DNA of 64,000 nt. It comes from Luteimonas yindakuii. GTDB lineage: Bacteria > Pseudomonadota > Gammaproteobacteria > Xanthomonadales > Xanthomonadaceae. The stretch's first letter is position 1. The number at the start of each line of letters is the position of its first letter. Under the pieces are notes generated by a model that ran no database searches, had not been told where the DNA came from, and saw only the letters and a list, made by a program, of their open reading frames with translations. The stretch is taken from assembly GCF_004803715.2 (NCBI RefSeq), contig NZ_CP039383.2:1860001-1924000 (forward strand). Direction: 5' to 3'. Shown here in pieces: positions 15,948 to 25,762 of the stretch. The position numbers and the translations under genes were made by a program.

Positions 15948-18695
15948 TCAGGCCACTTTGTACCTGAAATCGCCGTTGCGCCCGGCGGTGACCCTGATGC
16001 GGTTGATCTTACCGCCTTCGGCCATGCTTGCCAGTACCGTGTCGGCGATTTCCGGCAGCAGGGTGCCATTGAGGATGTGGTCGACGTTGCGGGCGCCCGA
16101 GTCCACCTCGGTGCAACGCTGCAGCACGGCCTCCACCAGCCCGTCGTCCCAATGGAAGCTGGACCTGTGGTTGGCCAGCACGCGATCGCGGATGCGCTGC
16201 AGCTTGAGGGCAATGATCGAGGCGAGCACCTCGTCGCTGATCGGGTAGTACGGCACCACCTTCAGCCGGCCAAGAAACGCGGGCTTGAAGTGCTTCATCA
16301 GCACCGGCCGCAGCGATTGCGTCAGCGCGTCGGCGGCCGGTACCTCTTCGGCCGGCTTGTTGAGGCAGGCCTGCATGATCTGCGGCGACCCGACGTTCGA
16401 CGTCAGGATGATCAGCGTGTTGCGGAAGTCGATCTCGCGGCCTTCCGCATCGTCCATGGCGCCCTTGTCGAACACCTGGAAGAACATCTCCAGCACATCC
16501 GGGTGCGCCTTCTCCACCTCGTCGAGCAGCAGCACGCTGTAAGGATTGCGGCGCACCGCTTCGGTGAGCACGCCACCCTCGCCATACCCGACGTAGCCCG
16601 GCGGCGAACCCTTGAGCCCGGAGACGCTGTGGGCCTCCTGGTACTCGCTCATGTTGATGGTGACCAGCTTCCTCTCGCCGCCGTAGAGGATGTCGGCGAG
16701 TGCGAGCGCGGTCTCGGTCTTGCCCACGCCCGACGGGCCAACGAACAGGAAGACGCCGCGCGGCTTGTTCGGATCCTCGAGGCGCGCGGTCGCGGTGCGC
16801 ACGCGTTGTGCGACCGCATCGAGCGCATGGTCCTGGCCGATGACACGCTCCGCCAGCAGCGGCTTCAGGTTGCGAACGGTACGGATCTCGTCCTTGACCA
16901 TGCGCCCGAGCGGAATGCCCGTCCACGCGGAGACGATCTCGGCGACGACCATGCCGTCGACCTGCAACGGCACCATCGGCGAGTCCCCCTGCAGTTCGCG
17001 CAGTTGCGCCAGCAGGCTCTCGAGTTCGCTGGGCCGTTCCGCAACGGCAGCCCTGGATTTGCCGCGCGCGGTCTTGTGCCGCGTCGCGACTGCAATTCCG
17101 GCCTCTGCCACATCGGGCTGGCCGGCGTCCGCGAACTCCGCCGCGGCCTGACGTGACTCAAGCCCGGTACGCAGCGTCTGGATCCGTCCGGCCAGTTCCT
17201 GCTCCTGTCGCAACCTCGCTTCGAGCATTTCGAGCTGCGCCTTCATCTGCGCCTGCGCGAGCTCGAGCGCGGCGATGCGCTCGGCATGACCCGCCGCCCC
17301 ACCGGCGGTTTCGCGCGAAAGCGCGGCGAGCTCCGCCGCCATGCGCTCGAGGTGACGCCGGGTGTCCTCGATGGCCGCGGGCGTCGCGCTCTGCCCCAGC
17401 GCCACCTTCGCGCATGCGGTATCGAGCACGCCGACCGCCTTGTCCGGCAACTGCCGTCCACTGATGTAGCGGTGCGACAGCCGCACTGCCTCGGTGACCG
17501 CCTCGTCGAGCACGCGGATGCCGAAGTGCCGCTCCATCAGCGGCACGATGCCGCGCAGCATCGCCGCCGCGATCGGCTCGCTCGGCTCTTCCACCTTGAC
17601 CACCTGGAAGCGCCGCGCCAGCGCCGCATCCTTCTCGAAATACTTCTTGTATTCGCTCCAGGTCGTGGCTGCGATGGTGCGCAGCTCGCCGCGTGCCAGC
17701 GCCGGCTTGAGCAGGTTGGCCGCATCGTTCTGGCCGGCTGCACCACCGGCACCGATCATGGTGTGCGCTTCGTCGATGAACAGGATGATCGGATGCGGAC
17801 TCTTCCTGACCTCGTCGATCACGTTCTTCAGGCGATTCTCGAACTCGCCCTTGACGCTGGCGCCGGCCTGCAGCAGGCCCATGTCGAGCACATGCAGCTC
17901 GACGCCATGCAGCACGGCGGGGACGTCCGCATTGGCGATGCGCAGCGCCAGGCCTTCGACCACCGCGGTCTTGCCCACCCCGGCCTCGCCAGTAAGGATC
18001 GGGTTGTTCTGGCGACGCCGCAGCAGGATGTCCACCAGCTGGCGGATCTCGCCATCACGGCCGATGACCGGATCGATATGGCCATCGCGTGCGCGCTGGG
18101 TGAGGTTGGTGGTGAACTGGTCCAGCGCCGGCGTTCTCGACAGGCCACCGTCCGCCGCCGGGGTATCGGCTGCGGCCGTGCCCCCATCCGTCGCACCCGC
18201 GAAGCGCACCCCTTCGCCGGCTTCCCGCGAGCCCTCCGCCAGTGCAGCGAAGTTGTGCTTGAGATCGTCACGCTTGAAACGCGCGAACTCCTTCGAGCCG
18301 CGCATCGCGAGCTGCGACAGGCCCGGCTCGGTCAGCAGCGCCAGCAGCAGGTGCCCGCTGCGGATGCGGGTGGTGCCGGAATCGAGCGATGCGATCAGCC
18401 ACGCGTGCTCGAACAGCGTTGGCAGGTGCTGCGAGAACACCGGCGTGCGGGTATTGCCGCTGCGGAACCGGCCGATTTCCGCCTCAAGGTCGCGCTGCAG
18501 GATATCGGGCGAGATGCCGCTGCGGCGGGCGATCAGCACGAAGTCGCATTGCGGATGCTCCAGCAATGCGAGGAACAGGTGTTCGAGATCCACCTCGTAA
18601 TGGCCCCGCGCCATGCACAGGTTGGCGGCGCGCTCGGCGGCCTGCCGACAGGTGGTGTCAAGCTTTCCGATCAGGGTCTTCAGGCTGATGCTCAT
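15948..18695 (-). CDS. tssH: TssH/ClpV, T6SS sheath-recycling ATPase
   Basis: A 915-aa AAA+ unfoldase that disassembles contracted TssBC sheath in the cytosol. It has a Clp-N domain (about residues 1-150), first AAA domain with Walker A GEAGVGKT (236-243), a coiled middle domain (about 405-530, ERIAALELAQAQMKAQLEML) and a second AAA domain with GPSGVGKT near 653-660 and LLLDEVEKAH Walker B. The variable stretch rich in Ala/Arg around 520-560 follows the middle domain. Its place after tssG is typical. Confidence 0.97.
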   Translation of the reverse strand: MSISLKTLIGKLDTTCRQAAERAANLCMARGHYEVDLEHLFLALLEHPQCDFVLIARRSGISPDILQRDLEAEIGRFRSGNTRTPVFSQHLPTLFEHAWLIASLDSGTTRIRSGHLLLALLTEPGLSQLAMRGSKEFARFKRDDLKHNFAALAEGSREAGEGVRFAGATDGGTAAADTPAADGGLSRTPALDQFTTNLTQRARDGHIDPVIGRDGEIRQLVDILLRRRQNNPILTGEAGVGKTAVVEGLALRIANADVPAVLHGVELHVLDMGLLQAGASVKGEFENRLKNVIDEVRKSPHPIILFIDEAHTMIGAGGAAGQNDAANLLKPALARGELRTIAATTWSEYKKYFEKDAALARRFQVVKVEEPSEPIAAAMLRGIVPLMERHFGIRVLDEAVTEAVRLSHRYISGRQLPDKAVGVLDTACAKVALGQSATPAAIEDTRRHLERMAAELAALSRETAGGAAGHAERIAALELAQAQMKAQLEMLEARLRQEQELAGRIQTLRTGLESRQAAAEFADAGQPDVAEAGIAVATRHKTARGKSRAAVAERPSELESLLAQLRELQGDSPMVPLQVDGMVVAEIVSAWTGIPLGRMVKDEIRTVRNLKPLLAERVIGQDHALDAVAQRVRTATARLEDPNKPRGVFLFVGPSGVGKTETALALADILYGGERKLVTINMSEYQEAHSVSGLKGSPPGYVGYGEGGVLTEAVRRNPYSVLLLDEVEKAHPDVLEMFFQVFDKGAMDDAEGREIDFRNTLIILTSNVGSPQIMQACLNKPAEEVPAADALTQSLRPVLMKHFKPAFLGRLKVVPYYPISDEVLASIIALKLQRIRDRVLANHRSSFHWDDGLVEAVLQRCTEVDSGARNVDHILNGTLLPEIADTVLASMAEGGKINRIRVTAGRNGDFRYKVA

Positions 18696-18742
18696 TGGTG
18701 TGCGGTCCTTGCGCGACGCGTTCCGTGTCGTGGGTGAGTTGG

Positions 18743-19828
18743 CTAATGGACGGTATGAAGTTCGTAGTGGGTGTCATCGCGGGGCGCGGACGCCGGCCGC
18801 GTGCACAGGTAGCTGTCCCAGCCCAGCCGCACGCCGTCACCGCCGAGGCCTGTGCCGCGTACATCCTCGGCACGCAGCAGCAGGCGCACCTCGTACTCGA
18901 GCGAAGAGCCGAGCAGCAGCGTGAGCCACTTCGCCAGCGCCGTTGCAGCGGCGCGACCGGGCAGGAAGGTGTCAAAGCGGCGGCGGTCGAGTGGCCCCAG
19001 GCGCACGCGCATGCGCAGGTCGCGCTGCCAGACGCGGTCACCGGCGAGCGCGGTGGACCCGAGACGGGCGTTGCCCGCCCCAAGCAGGGTGCGCTGCGCA
19101 GCCGGCACCCGGTACCACGCACCGACGAATTGCTCGGCGCGCACGGGGATTCCGAAGTAATCGCCCAGGATCCTCTGCACGGTGATCGCCGACACCGGCC
19201 GCTGGCGGATCGCGCCGGCGTGGTATGCCACCGCCTGGTCGAAGACATCGCCTTCGCCGTCCACCATCCGCTCGCGCAGCCCTGGCAGGCCCAGTCCGGC
19301 CAGCGACAGCACCAACGGCAGGAAGCGCTCGCGGCGGTCCAGCTCGTACTGCAGTGCGAGCCGGTATTTCTTCCACGCGCCGTAATGCAGCGCGACCATG
19401 CGGGTGGTGAAGATGTCCAGGAACGCGCGGGCCGCGCGGTCGCGCCGATAGAGCTCGCGATCGGCGAGGGTTTCGGTGTAGTGCAACGGCAGCGCACCGG
19501 TGCTGCCGAGCAGGCCCATGAACGCCGGCGTGAGATGCACTTGGCCAACGCTCAATCCGGCCAGCGCCTGTTCAAGGGCTTCGCTGTCCTGCAGCTCGGC
19601 GCCATCGGCGTCGAACAGCGCCAGGTCTCCGAATTCGCTGGGCGGAAACCCCAGCGACAGCGAGTTGCGGAAGCGCACCCGCAGCGGCAGCGCATCACCG
19701 GCCCTGACGCCCTGGCGGTGGAACAGCTGCTCCAGCAGCCGCATCGCCTGGAAGAATCCGAAACGGTGCGGGTGCTCCGCCAGCTGCTGGATCAGACCAG
19801 GGTCGATTCGCCGCCGCGCGCGTCGCAT
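18743..19828 (-). CDS. tssG: TssG, T6SS baseplate protein
   Basis: A 361-aa baseplate wedge protein (VasB/ImpH family) that assembles with TssF, TssE and TssK. Family marks: HPHRFGFFQAMRLLE near the N-terminus, LRVRFRNSLSLGFPPSE, HLTPAFMGLLGSTGALP and LHYTETLADRE. The start at 19828 overlaps the tssF end by 37 bp and has GGAGGAG upstream; the longer frame further up lies inside tssF. Confidence 0.95.
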   Translation of the reverse strand: MRRARRRIDPGLIQQLAEHPHRFGFFQAMRLLEQLFHRQGVRAGDALPLRVRFRNSLSLGFPPSEFGDLALFDADGAELQDSEALEQALAGLSVGQVHLTPAFMGLLGSTGALPLHYTETLADRELYRRDRAARAFLDIFTTRMVALHYGAWKKYRLALQYELDRRERFLPLVLSLAGLGLPGLRERMVDGEGDVFDQAVAYHAGAIRQRPVSAITVQRILGDYFGIPVRAEQFVGAWYRVPAAQRTLLGAGNARLGSTALAGDRVWQRDLRMRVRLGPLDRRRFDTFLPGRAAATALAKWLTLLLGSSLEYEVRLLLRAEDVRGTGLGGDGVRLGWDSYLCTRPASAPRDDTHYELHTVH

Positions 19829-21627
19829 CGCACCAGCTCCTCCCCGTTGCGGGCCGACAGCAACACCAGGCGGGTGAAGCTGTTGGCGTGGACATACAGA
19901 CCGAAGAAGCGGTCGAGAACCTGGGCGAAGCCGGCGATGCCGCTGCCGACGAAGTCGCTCTCCTCGATGGTCAGGCGGATCTCGATGCCGCGCACCACGG
20001 AGGCGAAGTGCCGCCCCGGCATCCACTCCGTCGCGGCCGCATGCTCGATGGCGACGATGCCGTCGATCTGCCGCCGTGACACGTCGCTCGACGCGAGGTC
20101 ATACAGGCGCAGCATTTCCTTGAGCGCCGGCAGGCCTGCCTGGGTCAGCGACAGGTGGTTCAGCGCCAGGTGCGAGATCAGCCGCCATTGCGCACCACGC
20201 CCGCGGCGGAACCGCAGCGGCGACGAGGGCTTGCGCAGCAGCGCGATGCCGCGGACCGGCGCGCCGCCTTCCATGCTGAGATCGCCGCCGGTGACGCCGA
20301 ACGTCAGCTGCGTCGGCAGATCCCGGTTGCTGCATGTCAGCTCCACGCTGACCACGTCGGTCCGGGGCACGACCGGGTTGAAGTCCAGATCGACGAAGGA
20401 CAACTCGGTCTCGTAACCCGGGCTCACGCGCTCGACGTCCTCGTTGCGCTGCGACACCCAGTAGTGCCCGCTGCGCTCCGGATCCTCGCCATGCTGCAGC
20501 GAGTAGAACGGACGGAACGCCTGCACCTGTTCGCCCTGGGGTGTCTGCCGGATGCGGACCACCGACTCGATCGCATGGACGTCATAGGCGAACGCACGCC
20601 GCGCATCGGCAAGGACCGGATAACTGTCGGTGCGCTGGGTGGCCCGGATCGGCTCGCCGCGCTGCCGGAACAGGTTGACCACCGGCGTGCAACCGGCGAG
20701 TAGATGTTCGGGTGCGAGGCCTTCCAGTGCCCGCGCGCCGGCATGTTCCGGGCCCGCACCACGCAGCACCAGATGCAGGGTGAAGCGCTGCCGGGCACCG
20801 GCCGACACGTCACGCAGCGGAAGATCGAAGAACCCGAACTTGTCGGGGAACGCGAAGAACTCGGTCAACAGGCGATACGCCGGATGTGAACGCGCCGGAA
20901 AATCGATCAGCGCCTCGGTCTCATCGAAGCCCGCCGGCTGCAACGGGTTCCGCTCCAGCCGCCGCCAACGCCCCGCCCCATCCGCTTCCACGTATGCGGC
21001 CATGACCTGCAGCGCCAATGCATCCCGGAGCGCGGCACGCAGCGAAGGCTCGCCATCGGCGAACAGGCGCAACACGGCGCCCTCGAGCTCGGCGAACGAG
21101 GCTTGCGCCGATGCGAGCTGGAAGGTCAGTGAGATCTGGGCGCCGCTGCCCTGCGGCAGGGCGACGGCAAGCGGCGCATCCGCCACGCCGCGATAGCGTG
21201 CGGACACCAGCGCCAGCGGCAACAGGTCGACATCGAAGGTGGTGCGAAACCTGCACGGCACGCCGCGCACCGGACGGGACTGCAGCATGCTGCCGCGGGG
21301 GATCCGCACCGGCGCGCTCATCCGGGCGGCACCGGGGCCTGCGTCGAAGTGGGCGATCGAACACGACGGAAAGCTGCGCAGGTAATGCGGGTACATCACC
21401 TCCAGCAGCGCATCGGTGAATTCCGGATAGTCGTCGTCGATCTTCTTGGAGACGCGCGCGCTCAATAAGGCGAACGATTCGATCAGACGCTCGACATGCG
21501 GGTCCTCGCTGCCCTCCGCCGACAGCAGCAGCCGGTTGGCGATCTTGGGATAGCGCTCGGCGAACTCGCGCCCGTAGCGGCGCAGGTAGCCGAGTTCGCG
21601 CTCGTAGAAGGGCAGCAGGTCCTGCAC
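19792..21627 (-). CDS. tssF: TssF, T6SS baseplate protein
   Basis: A 611-aa VasA/ImpG-family protein, the main baseplate wedge subunit (two per TssG). It opens with the typical MQDLLPFYERELGYLRRYGREFAERYPK-type start (only part quoted here: FYERELGYLRRYG), followed by PHVERLIESFALLSARV and DDDYPEFTDALLEVMYPHYL. Full length for the family. It is 9 bp downstream of tssE. Confidence 0.96.
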   Translation of the reverse strand: MQDLLPFYERELGYLRRYGREFAERYPKIANRLLLSAEGSEDPHVERLIESFALLSARVSKKIDDDYPEFTDALLEVMYPHYLRSFPSCSIAHFDAGPGAARMSAPVRIPRGSMLQSRPVRGVPCRFRTTFDVDLLPLALVSARYRGVADAPLAVALPQGSGAQISLTFQLASAQASFAELEGAVLRLFADGEPSLRAALRDALALQVMAAYVEADGAGRWRRLERNPLQPAGFDETEALIDFPARSHPAYRLLTEFFAFPDKFGFFDLPLRDVSAGARQRFTLHLVLRGAGPEHAGARALEGLAPEHLLAGCTPVVNLFRQRGEPIRATQRTDSYPVLADARRAFAYDVHAIESVVRIRQTPQGEQVQAFRPFYSLQHGEDPERSGHYWVSQRNEDVERVSPGYETELSFVDLDFNPVVPRTDVVSVELTCSNRDLPTQLTFGVTGGDLSMEGGAPVRGIALLRKPSSPLRFRRGRGAQWRLISHLALNHLSLTQAGLPALKEMLRLYDLASSDVSRRQIDGIVAIEHAAATEWMPGRHFASVVRGIEIRLTIEESDFVGSGIAGFAQVLDRFFGLYVHANSFTRLVLLSARNGEELVRCDARGGESTLV

Positions 21628-21636
21628 GGATCTTCC

Positions 21637-22122
21637 TCAGGCCGCCTGACGACGCAGGCGACTGACGGAGTACTGCAACGTCGTGGGTTGCAGCATGGCG
21701 TCGAAGCTCACCGGCTCGCGCGCAGGCTGCACGTCCAGCAGTGCGTGGATCGAGAAGTGCAGACCGGTGCCGGCGCGATTGCCGCTGTCGAGCTGCACCT
21801 GGACATGATGCAGGCGACGCTCATGGCGGGCGATCGCCTGCTCGAGCGAACGACAGATCGCCGCCCGGTCATAGGCATTGGCGAGGCTCTTCGCCGCGAA
21901 GTCGCACAGCCCGTAGGTCATCAGCGAGCGCTGGCACTCCGGAAACGCCGCCAGCGCCTCATCATCGAACGCGCAGCGGCTGTTGAGCAGCCCCTCCAGG
22001 TCGCGCGCCACCGATTCCTTGTACTGCTCGAGCGATACCGGGCGCACCACGCTCGCGATCGCGCTGCTACGCGGTGAATCATCGAAGAGCTTTTCCAGCA
22101 GGCTCGGCTCGAGTCCTTTCAT
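21637..22122 (-). CDS. tssE: TssE, T6SS baseplate protein (gp25-like)
   Basis: A 161-aa gp25-like wedge protein. Seen: SLEQYKESVARDLEGLLNSR, the conserved YGLCDFAA segment and ICRSLEQAIARHERRLHHVQV, then FSIHALL, which is the usual ending of the fold. It starts a tssE-tssF-tssG-tssH run. Confidence 0.93.
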   Translation of the reverse strand: MKGLEPSLLEKLFDDSPRSSAIASVVRPVSLEQYKESVARDLEGLLNSRCAFDDEALAAFPECQRSLMTYGLCDFAAKSLANAYDRAAICRSLEQAIARHERRLHHVQVQLDSGNRAGTGLHFSIHALLDVQPAREPVSFDAMLQPTTLQYSVSRLRRQAA

Positions 22123-22254
22123 GTCATGGCGTCCTGGCGCAGCAGTCGCTGCGCGTGTCCTGGCCGTCGGCAGGCGACGGAGCTGGCGGGCGCATCCGTG
22201 GCCCGCATGTCAAATGCGGTGGCACCTTCCGGCACCACCGCGAACCACCGCGGG

Positions 22255-22752
22255 TTACGCGGTGTAGTTGGGCACGTTCTTGATGGCGCTCCACTGCGCA
22301 ACCGTCTTGCCGCCAACCCCGCCTTCCGGCTTCTGCTGGTTGTAGGTCCAACGGATGGCGCCGTAGCTCAACTGCACCACTTCCTGCGGCATGCCTTCGT
22401 CATCGACCGTGGTGGTCACGCGATGGACGAGAACATTGAGCAGTTCGACGGCGTAGTAGTTGATGGCATTGCCATCCTTGTCGGCACGCATGAACTCGAT
22501 GCGGGCCTTGGGGAAGGTGGTGCCGTTGGCGCACGCCTGGTTGAGCGCGGTCGTGGAGAGATCGATCGATTTGACGACTTCGACCGGCGACAGGTTGACG
22601 CGCGCGGCGGTGGATCCACCGGACGTCGATGCCGTGGCCGAACGCGGCTGGAGCAGGTCCTGCGAGAAGGACTTGATCTCGATCCAGTCGCGGTGCTTGT
22701 CGTCGCGGGACTCGCCCTTGATCGTGTCGATGCTGAGGAACGCGTGTTGCAT
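22255..22752 (-). CDS. hcp: Hcp/TssD, T6SS tube protein
   Basis: A 165-aa Hcp that stacks as hexameric rings to form the inner tube and can carry small effectors. Family marks: FLSIDTIKGESRDDKHRDWIEIKSF-type opening (FLSIDTIKGESRD), then STTALNQACANGTTFPKA and VQLSYGAIRWTY. The start at ATG 22752 has AAGGAA upstream; earlier codons of the open frame are not conserved in kind. The 135-bp gaps on both sides could hold regulatory signals that allow separate high expression. Confidence 0.96.
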   Translation of the reverse strand: MQHAFLSIDTIKGESRDDKHRDWIEIKSFSQDLLQPRSATASTSGGSTAARVNLSPVEVVKSIDLSTTALNQACANGTTFPKARIEFMRADKDGNAINYYAVELLNVLVHRVTTTVDDEGMPQEVVQLSYGAIRWTYNQQKPEGGVGGKTVAQWSAIKNVPNYTA

Positions 22753-22887
22753 ACCTGATTTCCTTGTTCCGTTCTTCCGTGAGTAGGACGCCGGGCGCGG
22801 CCCGACGCGTATCTGGCCGCCGCCCATGGGCAGACTGCGGCCTCACTGCGAAATCGGGATCTCCGCCCCTTGACGCATCAAAAACCG

Positions 22888-24378
22888 CTACGACTTCTTG
22901 GCGCTGGCAGGCAGCTCGGCCACCAGCCGCAGCGACACCGACAGCTCGTCGAGCTGGAAATGCGGCCTGATGAAGGCCACCGCGCGGTAGACACCGGGCT
23001 TGCCCGGCACTTCCGAAACCTGGATGGATGCCTCGCGCAATGGATACTGCGCCTTGGCCTCCTGGCTGGCGTTGTCGTCCAGCAGTACGTACTGGGCGAT
23101 CCAGCGGTTGAGGAACTCCTCCACGTTGCCGACCGAAGCAAAGCTGCCGATCTTCTCCCGCATCATCGCCTTGAGGTAATGGGCGATGCGCGAGACCGCA
23201 AAGATGTACTGCAGCTGCGCGGACAGGATCGCGTTGGCGTTGGCCGCGTCGGTGTTGTACTTCTTCGCCTTCTGCACCGACTGGGCACCGAAGAACGCCG
23301 CGTAGTCGGTGTTCTTGCAGTGCACCAGCGGGATGAAGCCGAGATCGCTGAGCTCCTTCTCGCGTCGATCGGTGATGGCGATCTCGGTCGGGCACTTCAG
23401 CGCCACTTCGCCGTCATCGGTGCGGAAGGTGTGTGTTGGCAGGTCCTCGACCAGGCCACCGCCCTCCACGCCGCGGATCGCCGCGCACCAGCCGTAATCC
23501 TCGAACGCGCGGGTCAGGCGCGCGCCCATCGCGTAGGCGGTGTTGCACCACAGGTACTTGCTGTGGTCGCTGGCCTCGACTTCCTCGACGAAATTGAATC
23601 CCTCGACGGTGGTGCCGTCCTTCGGGTTGTACGGCAGCCGACCGAGGAAGCGCGGCAGGGTCAGGCCCACATAGCGGCTGTCCTCGGCATCGCGGAAGGA
23701 CTTCCACTTGGCGTATTCGACGGTATCGAAGATCTTCGCCAGATCACGGGGCTTGCCGAGGTCAGTGAAGCTCTCGAGCCCGAACATGTCCTCCGACGCG
23801 GCGCTGATGAACGGCGCATGCGCTGCGGCCGCCACGTGCGACATCTGCTCGATGAAGTACATGTCCTCCGGCTGCCGCCCGATCGCGTAGTCGCCGATCA
23901 GGGCGCCGAACGGGGCGCCACCGAAGGTACCGAATTCCTCTTCGTAGACCTTCTTGAACAGCGCGCTCTGGTCGAAGTCGATCGCCGACTTGAAGTCACG
24001 CACGATGTCCTTCTTCGGCGCGTTGAGCACCTTGACCTTGATCATCGGGCCGGTGGAAGTCTGCTGGCAGAGGTAGTGCAGCCCGCGCCAGGTGCTCTCG
24101 AGCTGCTGGAACTCCGGTGCGTGCATCACAGCCGAGAGCTGTTCGGAGATCATGCGGTCGAGTTCGGCGACGCGTGCGTCCAGGGTCAGGCTGAGGTTCT
24201 CCGAGACCACCACGGTCCCTTCCATGACCTCGCGCGCGAGCTCCGAAATGATGTCCTTCGCCCGCCGGTGCTCCACGTCGGTCTTGGCGACCTTGCTCTG
24301 CTCGACGATCTGGTCGAGCAGCCCGTCGACCTCGATGGTAGGCGCCGCGGCCGACGCGGCAAGTGCCTCTGCGTTCAT
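22888..24378 (-). CDS. tssC: TssC/VipB, T6SS sheath large subunit
   Basis: A 496-aa sheath protein pairing with TssB. Family marks: TWRGLHYLCQQTSTGPMIKV, LIGDYAIGRQPEDM, HVAAAAHAPFISAAS, RFLGRLPYNPKDGT and ISRIAHYLKAMMREKIGS-like FAVSRIAHYLKAMM. Full length. The start overlaps the tssB stop by 4 bp, reflecting the obligate TssB-TssC complex. Confidence 0.97.
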   Translation of the reverse strand: MNAEALAASAAAPTIEVDGLLDQIVEQSKVAKTDVEHRRAKDIISELAREVMEGTVVVSENLSLTLDARVAELDRMISEQLSAVMHAPEFQQLESTWRGLHYLCQQTSTGPMIKVKVLNAPKKDIVRDFKSAIDFDQSALFKKVYEEEFGTFGGAPFGALIGDYAIGRQPEDMYFIEQMSHVAAAAHAPFISAASEDMFGLESFTDLGKPRDLAKIFDTVEYAKWKSFRDAEDSRYVGLTLPRFLGRLPYNPKDGTTVEGFNFVEEVEASDHSKYLWCNTAYAMGARLTRAFEDYGWCAAIRGVEGGGLVEDLPTHTFRTDDGEVALKCPTEIAITDRREKELSDLGFIPLVHCKNTDYAAFFGAQSVQKAKKYNTDAANANAILSAQLQYIFAVSRIAHYLKAMMREKIGSFASVGNVEEFLNRWIAQYVLLDDNASQEAKAQYPLREASIQVSEVPGKPGVYRAVAFIRPHFQLDELSVSLRLVAELPASAKKS

Positions 24379-24887
24379 GCGTCCTGCTCCTGCGGGTTTT
24401 CGGCGCCCAGGCGGGCCAGCTGCTCGGTGTTGTTGAGCACATCGGTCAGGATGTCCTCGAGTTTCTCGTTGCCCGCCAGCTTGTTGCGCAGGTCGGCCAG
24501 CTTGGATCGCGATTCCAGCAGTCGACGCAGGGGCTCGACCTGCTGCACCACGGATTCGGGCCGGAAATCATCGATCGACTTGAAGTTCAACTCCACGCCG
24601 AATTCGCCGCCCTGGTCGCCGATTCTGTTCTGCACGCGATACGTGGCACGTGGCGCGACGCCTTCCATCACCTCGTCGAAATTGTCGAGGTCGACGTTGA
24701 CGAACTTGCGGTCTTTCAGCCGCGGCAGTGGCTGCTCGGGATTGCCGCTGAAATCGCCCAGTACGCCGACGACGAACGGAAGCTCCTTCTGCTCGATGGC
24801 GTCGCCCTTCTCGACGTCATAGGTGAGCTGGACGCGCGGGGGCCGGATCTTCTGCAGCCGCTTCTGGACGCTATCCTTCTTGGACAT
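24375..24887 (-). CDS. tssB: TssB/VipA, T6SS sheath small subunit
   Basis: A 170-aa sheath protein. Family marks: SVQKRLQKIRPPRVQLTYDV, LPFVVGVLGDFSGNP, the RKFVNVDLDNFDEVM segment and FRPESVVQQVEPLRRLLE. The C-terminal helix contains the region bound by ClpV in relatives. The start at 24887 has AGGAGACG upstream. Confidence 0.97.
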   Translation of the reverse strand: MSKKDSVQKRLQKIRPPRVQLTYDVEKGDAIEQKELPFVVGVLGDFSGNPEQPLPRLKDRKFVNVDLDNFDEVMEGVAPRATYRVQNRIGDQGGEFGVELNFKSIDDFRPESVVQQVEPLRRLLESRSKLADLRNKLAGNEKLEDILTDVLNNTEQLARLGAENPQEQDA

Positions 24888-24923
24888 GATTCGTCTCCTG
24901 ACGATGTGAGGCGGTGGCTGCGG

Positions 24924-25556
24924 TCAGTTCCCGCCGATGTTCTTGAACGGGTCGGCGCCGCTGCGTGCCGGTGCAGGCGCTGCCGGTGCACGCTCCTCCT
25001 GCGCCGGCGCGCTTGTGGCGGGCTGGCTCCGCTGCGGGGTCCGTGCGTTGCGTCGGGATGCGCGCGCAGGCTCCGGCTCGGCCAGGATGGCCGGGCCCAT
25101 GGTTTCGCGCAGGGTATTGGCGAGGGTCTCGGCTTCGCGGCGCGCCGTCTCCGACGCCAGTGCCCCGCGGCCCTGCAGGCGCTGCAACGCGTGGTTGGCG
25201 ATGCGGAAGCCGCTCACGGTGAGGATGCCGTCGGCGACGATGTCGTCCGGATCGCGCTGCATCGCCTCCTCGGCGGCCACGATCGCTCGCGCGTAATGGG
25301 TGCGATCGAACTCGAGCTGCGCGGTGCGCACCCAGGGCTCTTTCTGCGTGGGATCCGCGGTCGCGGCGTCGCGGAATGCGATCAACGCGTTGTCGACCTG
25401 ACCCCCCCGCACCGAACTCTCGGCCTGGCCCATCAGGGCCGCGTAGTCGGGGGTGTTCCTGTTCCCGGAGGTCGAGGCACAGGCGCCAAGCAGCGCCGCC
25501 AACACAACCACGGACAGGCCGCGCACGGCCTGCTTACCGTTCCATCTCGTCATCAT
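24924..25556 (-). CDS. TPR-like lipoprotein of the T6SS cluster (TagM-like)
   Basis: A 210-aa lipoprotein: lipobox LLGAC (Cys about 26), a helical region with TPR-like spacing (DYAALMGQAESSVRGGQVDNAL, then DPTQKEPWVRTAQLEFDR in a second pair), and a disordered Pro/Ala/Arg-rich tail. It is the first gene of the leftward operon in front of tssB. In Burkholderia-type T6SS clusters a lipoprotein called TagM holds the same place. That equivalence is based on position and type only. Confidence 0.7.
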   Translation of the reverse strand: MMTRWNGKQAVRGLSVVVLAALLGACASTSGNRNTPDYAALMGQAESSVRGGQVDNALIAFRDAATADPTQKEPWVRTAQLEFDRTHYARAIVAAEEAMQRDPDDIVADGILTVSGFRIANHALQRLQGRGALASETARREAETLANTLRETMGPAILAEPEPARASRRNARTPQRSQPATSAPAQEERAPAAPAPARSGADPFKNIGGN

Positions 25557-25762
25557 GACCGTCCCAAATCAATCCTGATTCTTTCCTTGTGTACGCACAT
25601 CCCGTGCGCCACGTGGTGTGGCCCGGCACGCCGGCTCCACTCCTTCTCCCCACCCGGGGAGCCGGTATAGTAGCCCGCAGACGGCGCGTCAATGCAAGCA
25701 TCAATTTCGCCCCGCCGATCGGCGGGCAGGATGCCGGTGCGACCAGATCCCCACCATGGACG
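25557..25762. promoter_or_regulatory. Divergent promoter region of the two T6SS operons
   Basis: This 206-bp gap separates the leftward operon (tagM-like, tssB...) from the rightward one (tssJ, tssK, tssL). On the + strand TATAGT at 25666-25671 is a fair -10 element; no good -35 is 16-18 bp upstream of it. I saw no GG-N10-GC sigma-54 pattern that I would defend. A palindrome CCCCACCCGGGGA lies just left of the -10. Both operons are presumably controlled from here. Confidence 0.4.

Noticed and set aside
25557..25762. Sigma-54 promoter between the T6SS operons
   Set aside because: Many T6SS clusters use sigma-54, but I could not find a GG-N10-GC element with proper -24/-12 context.
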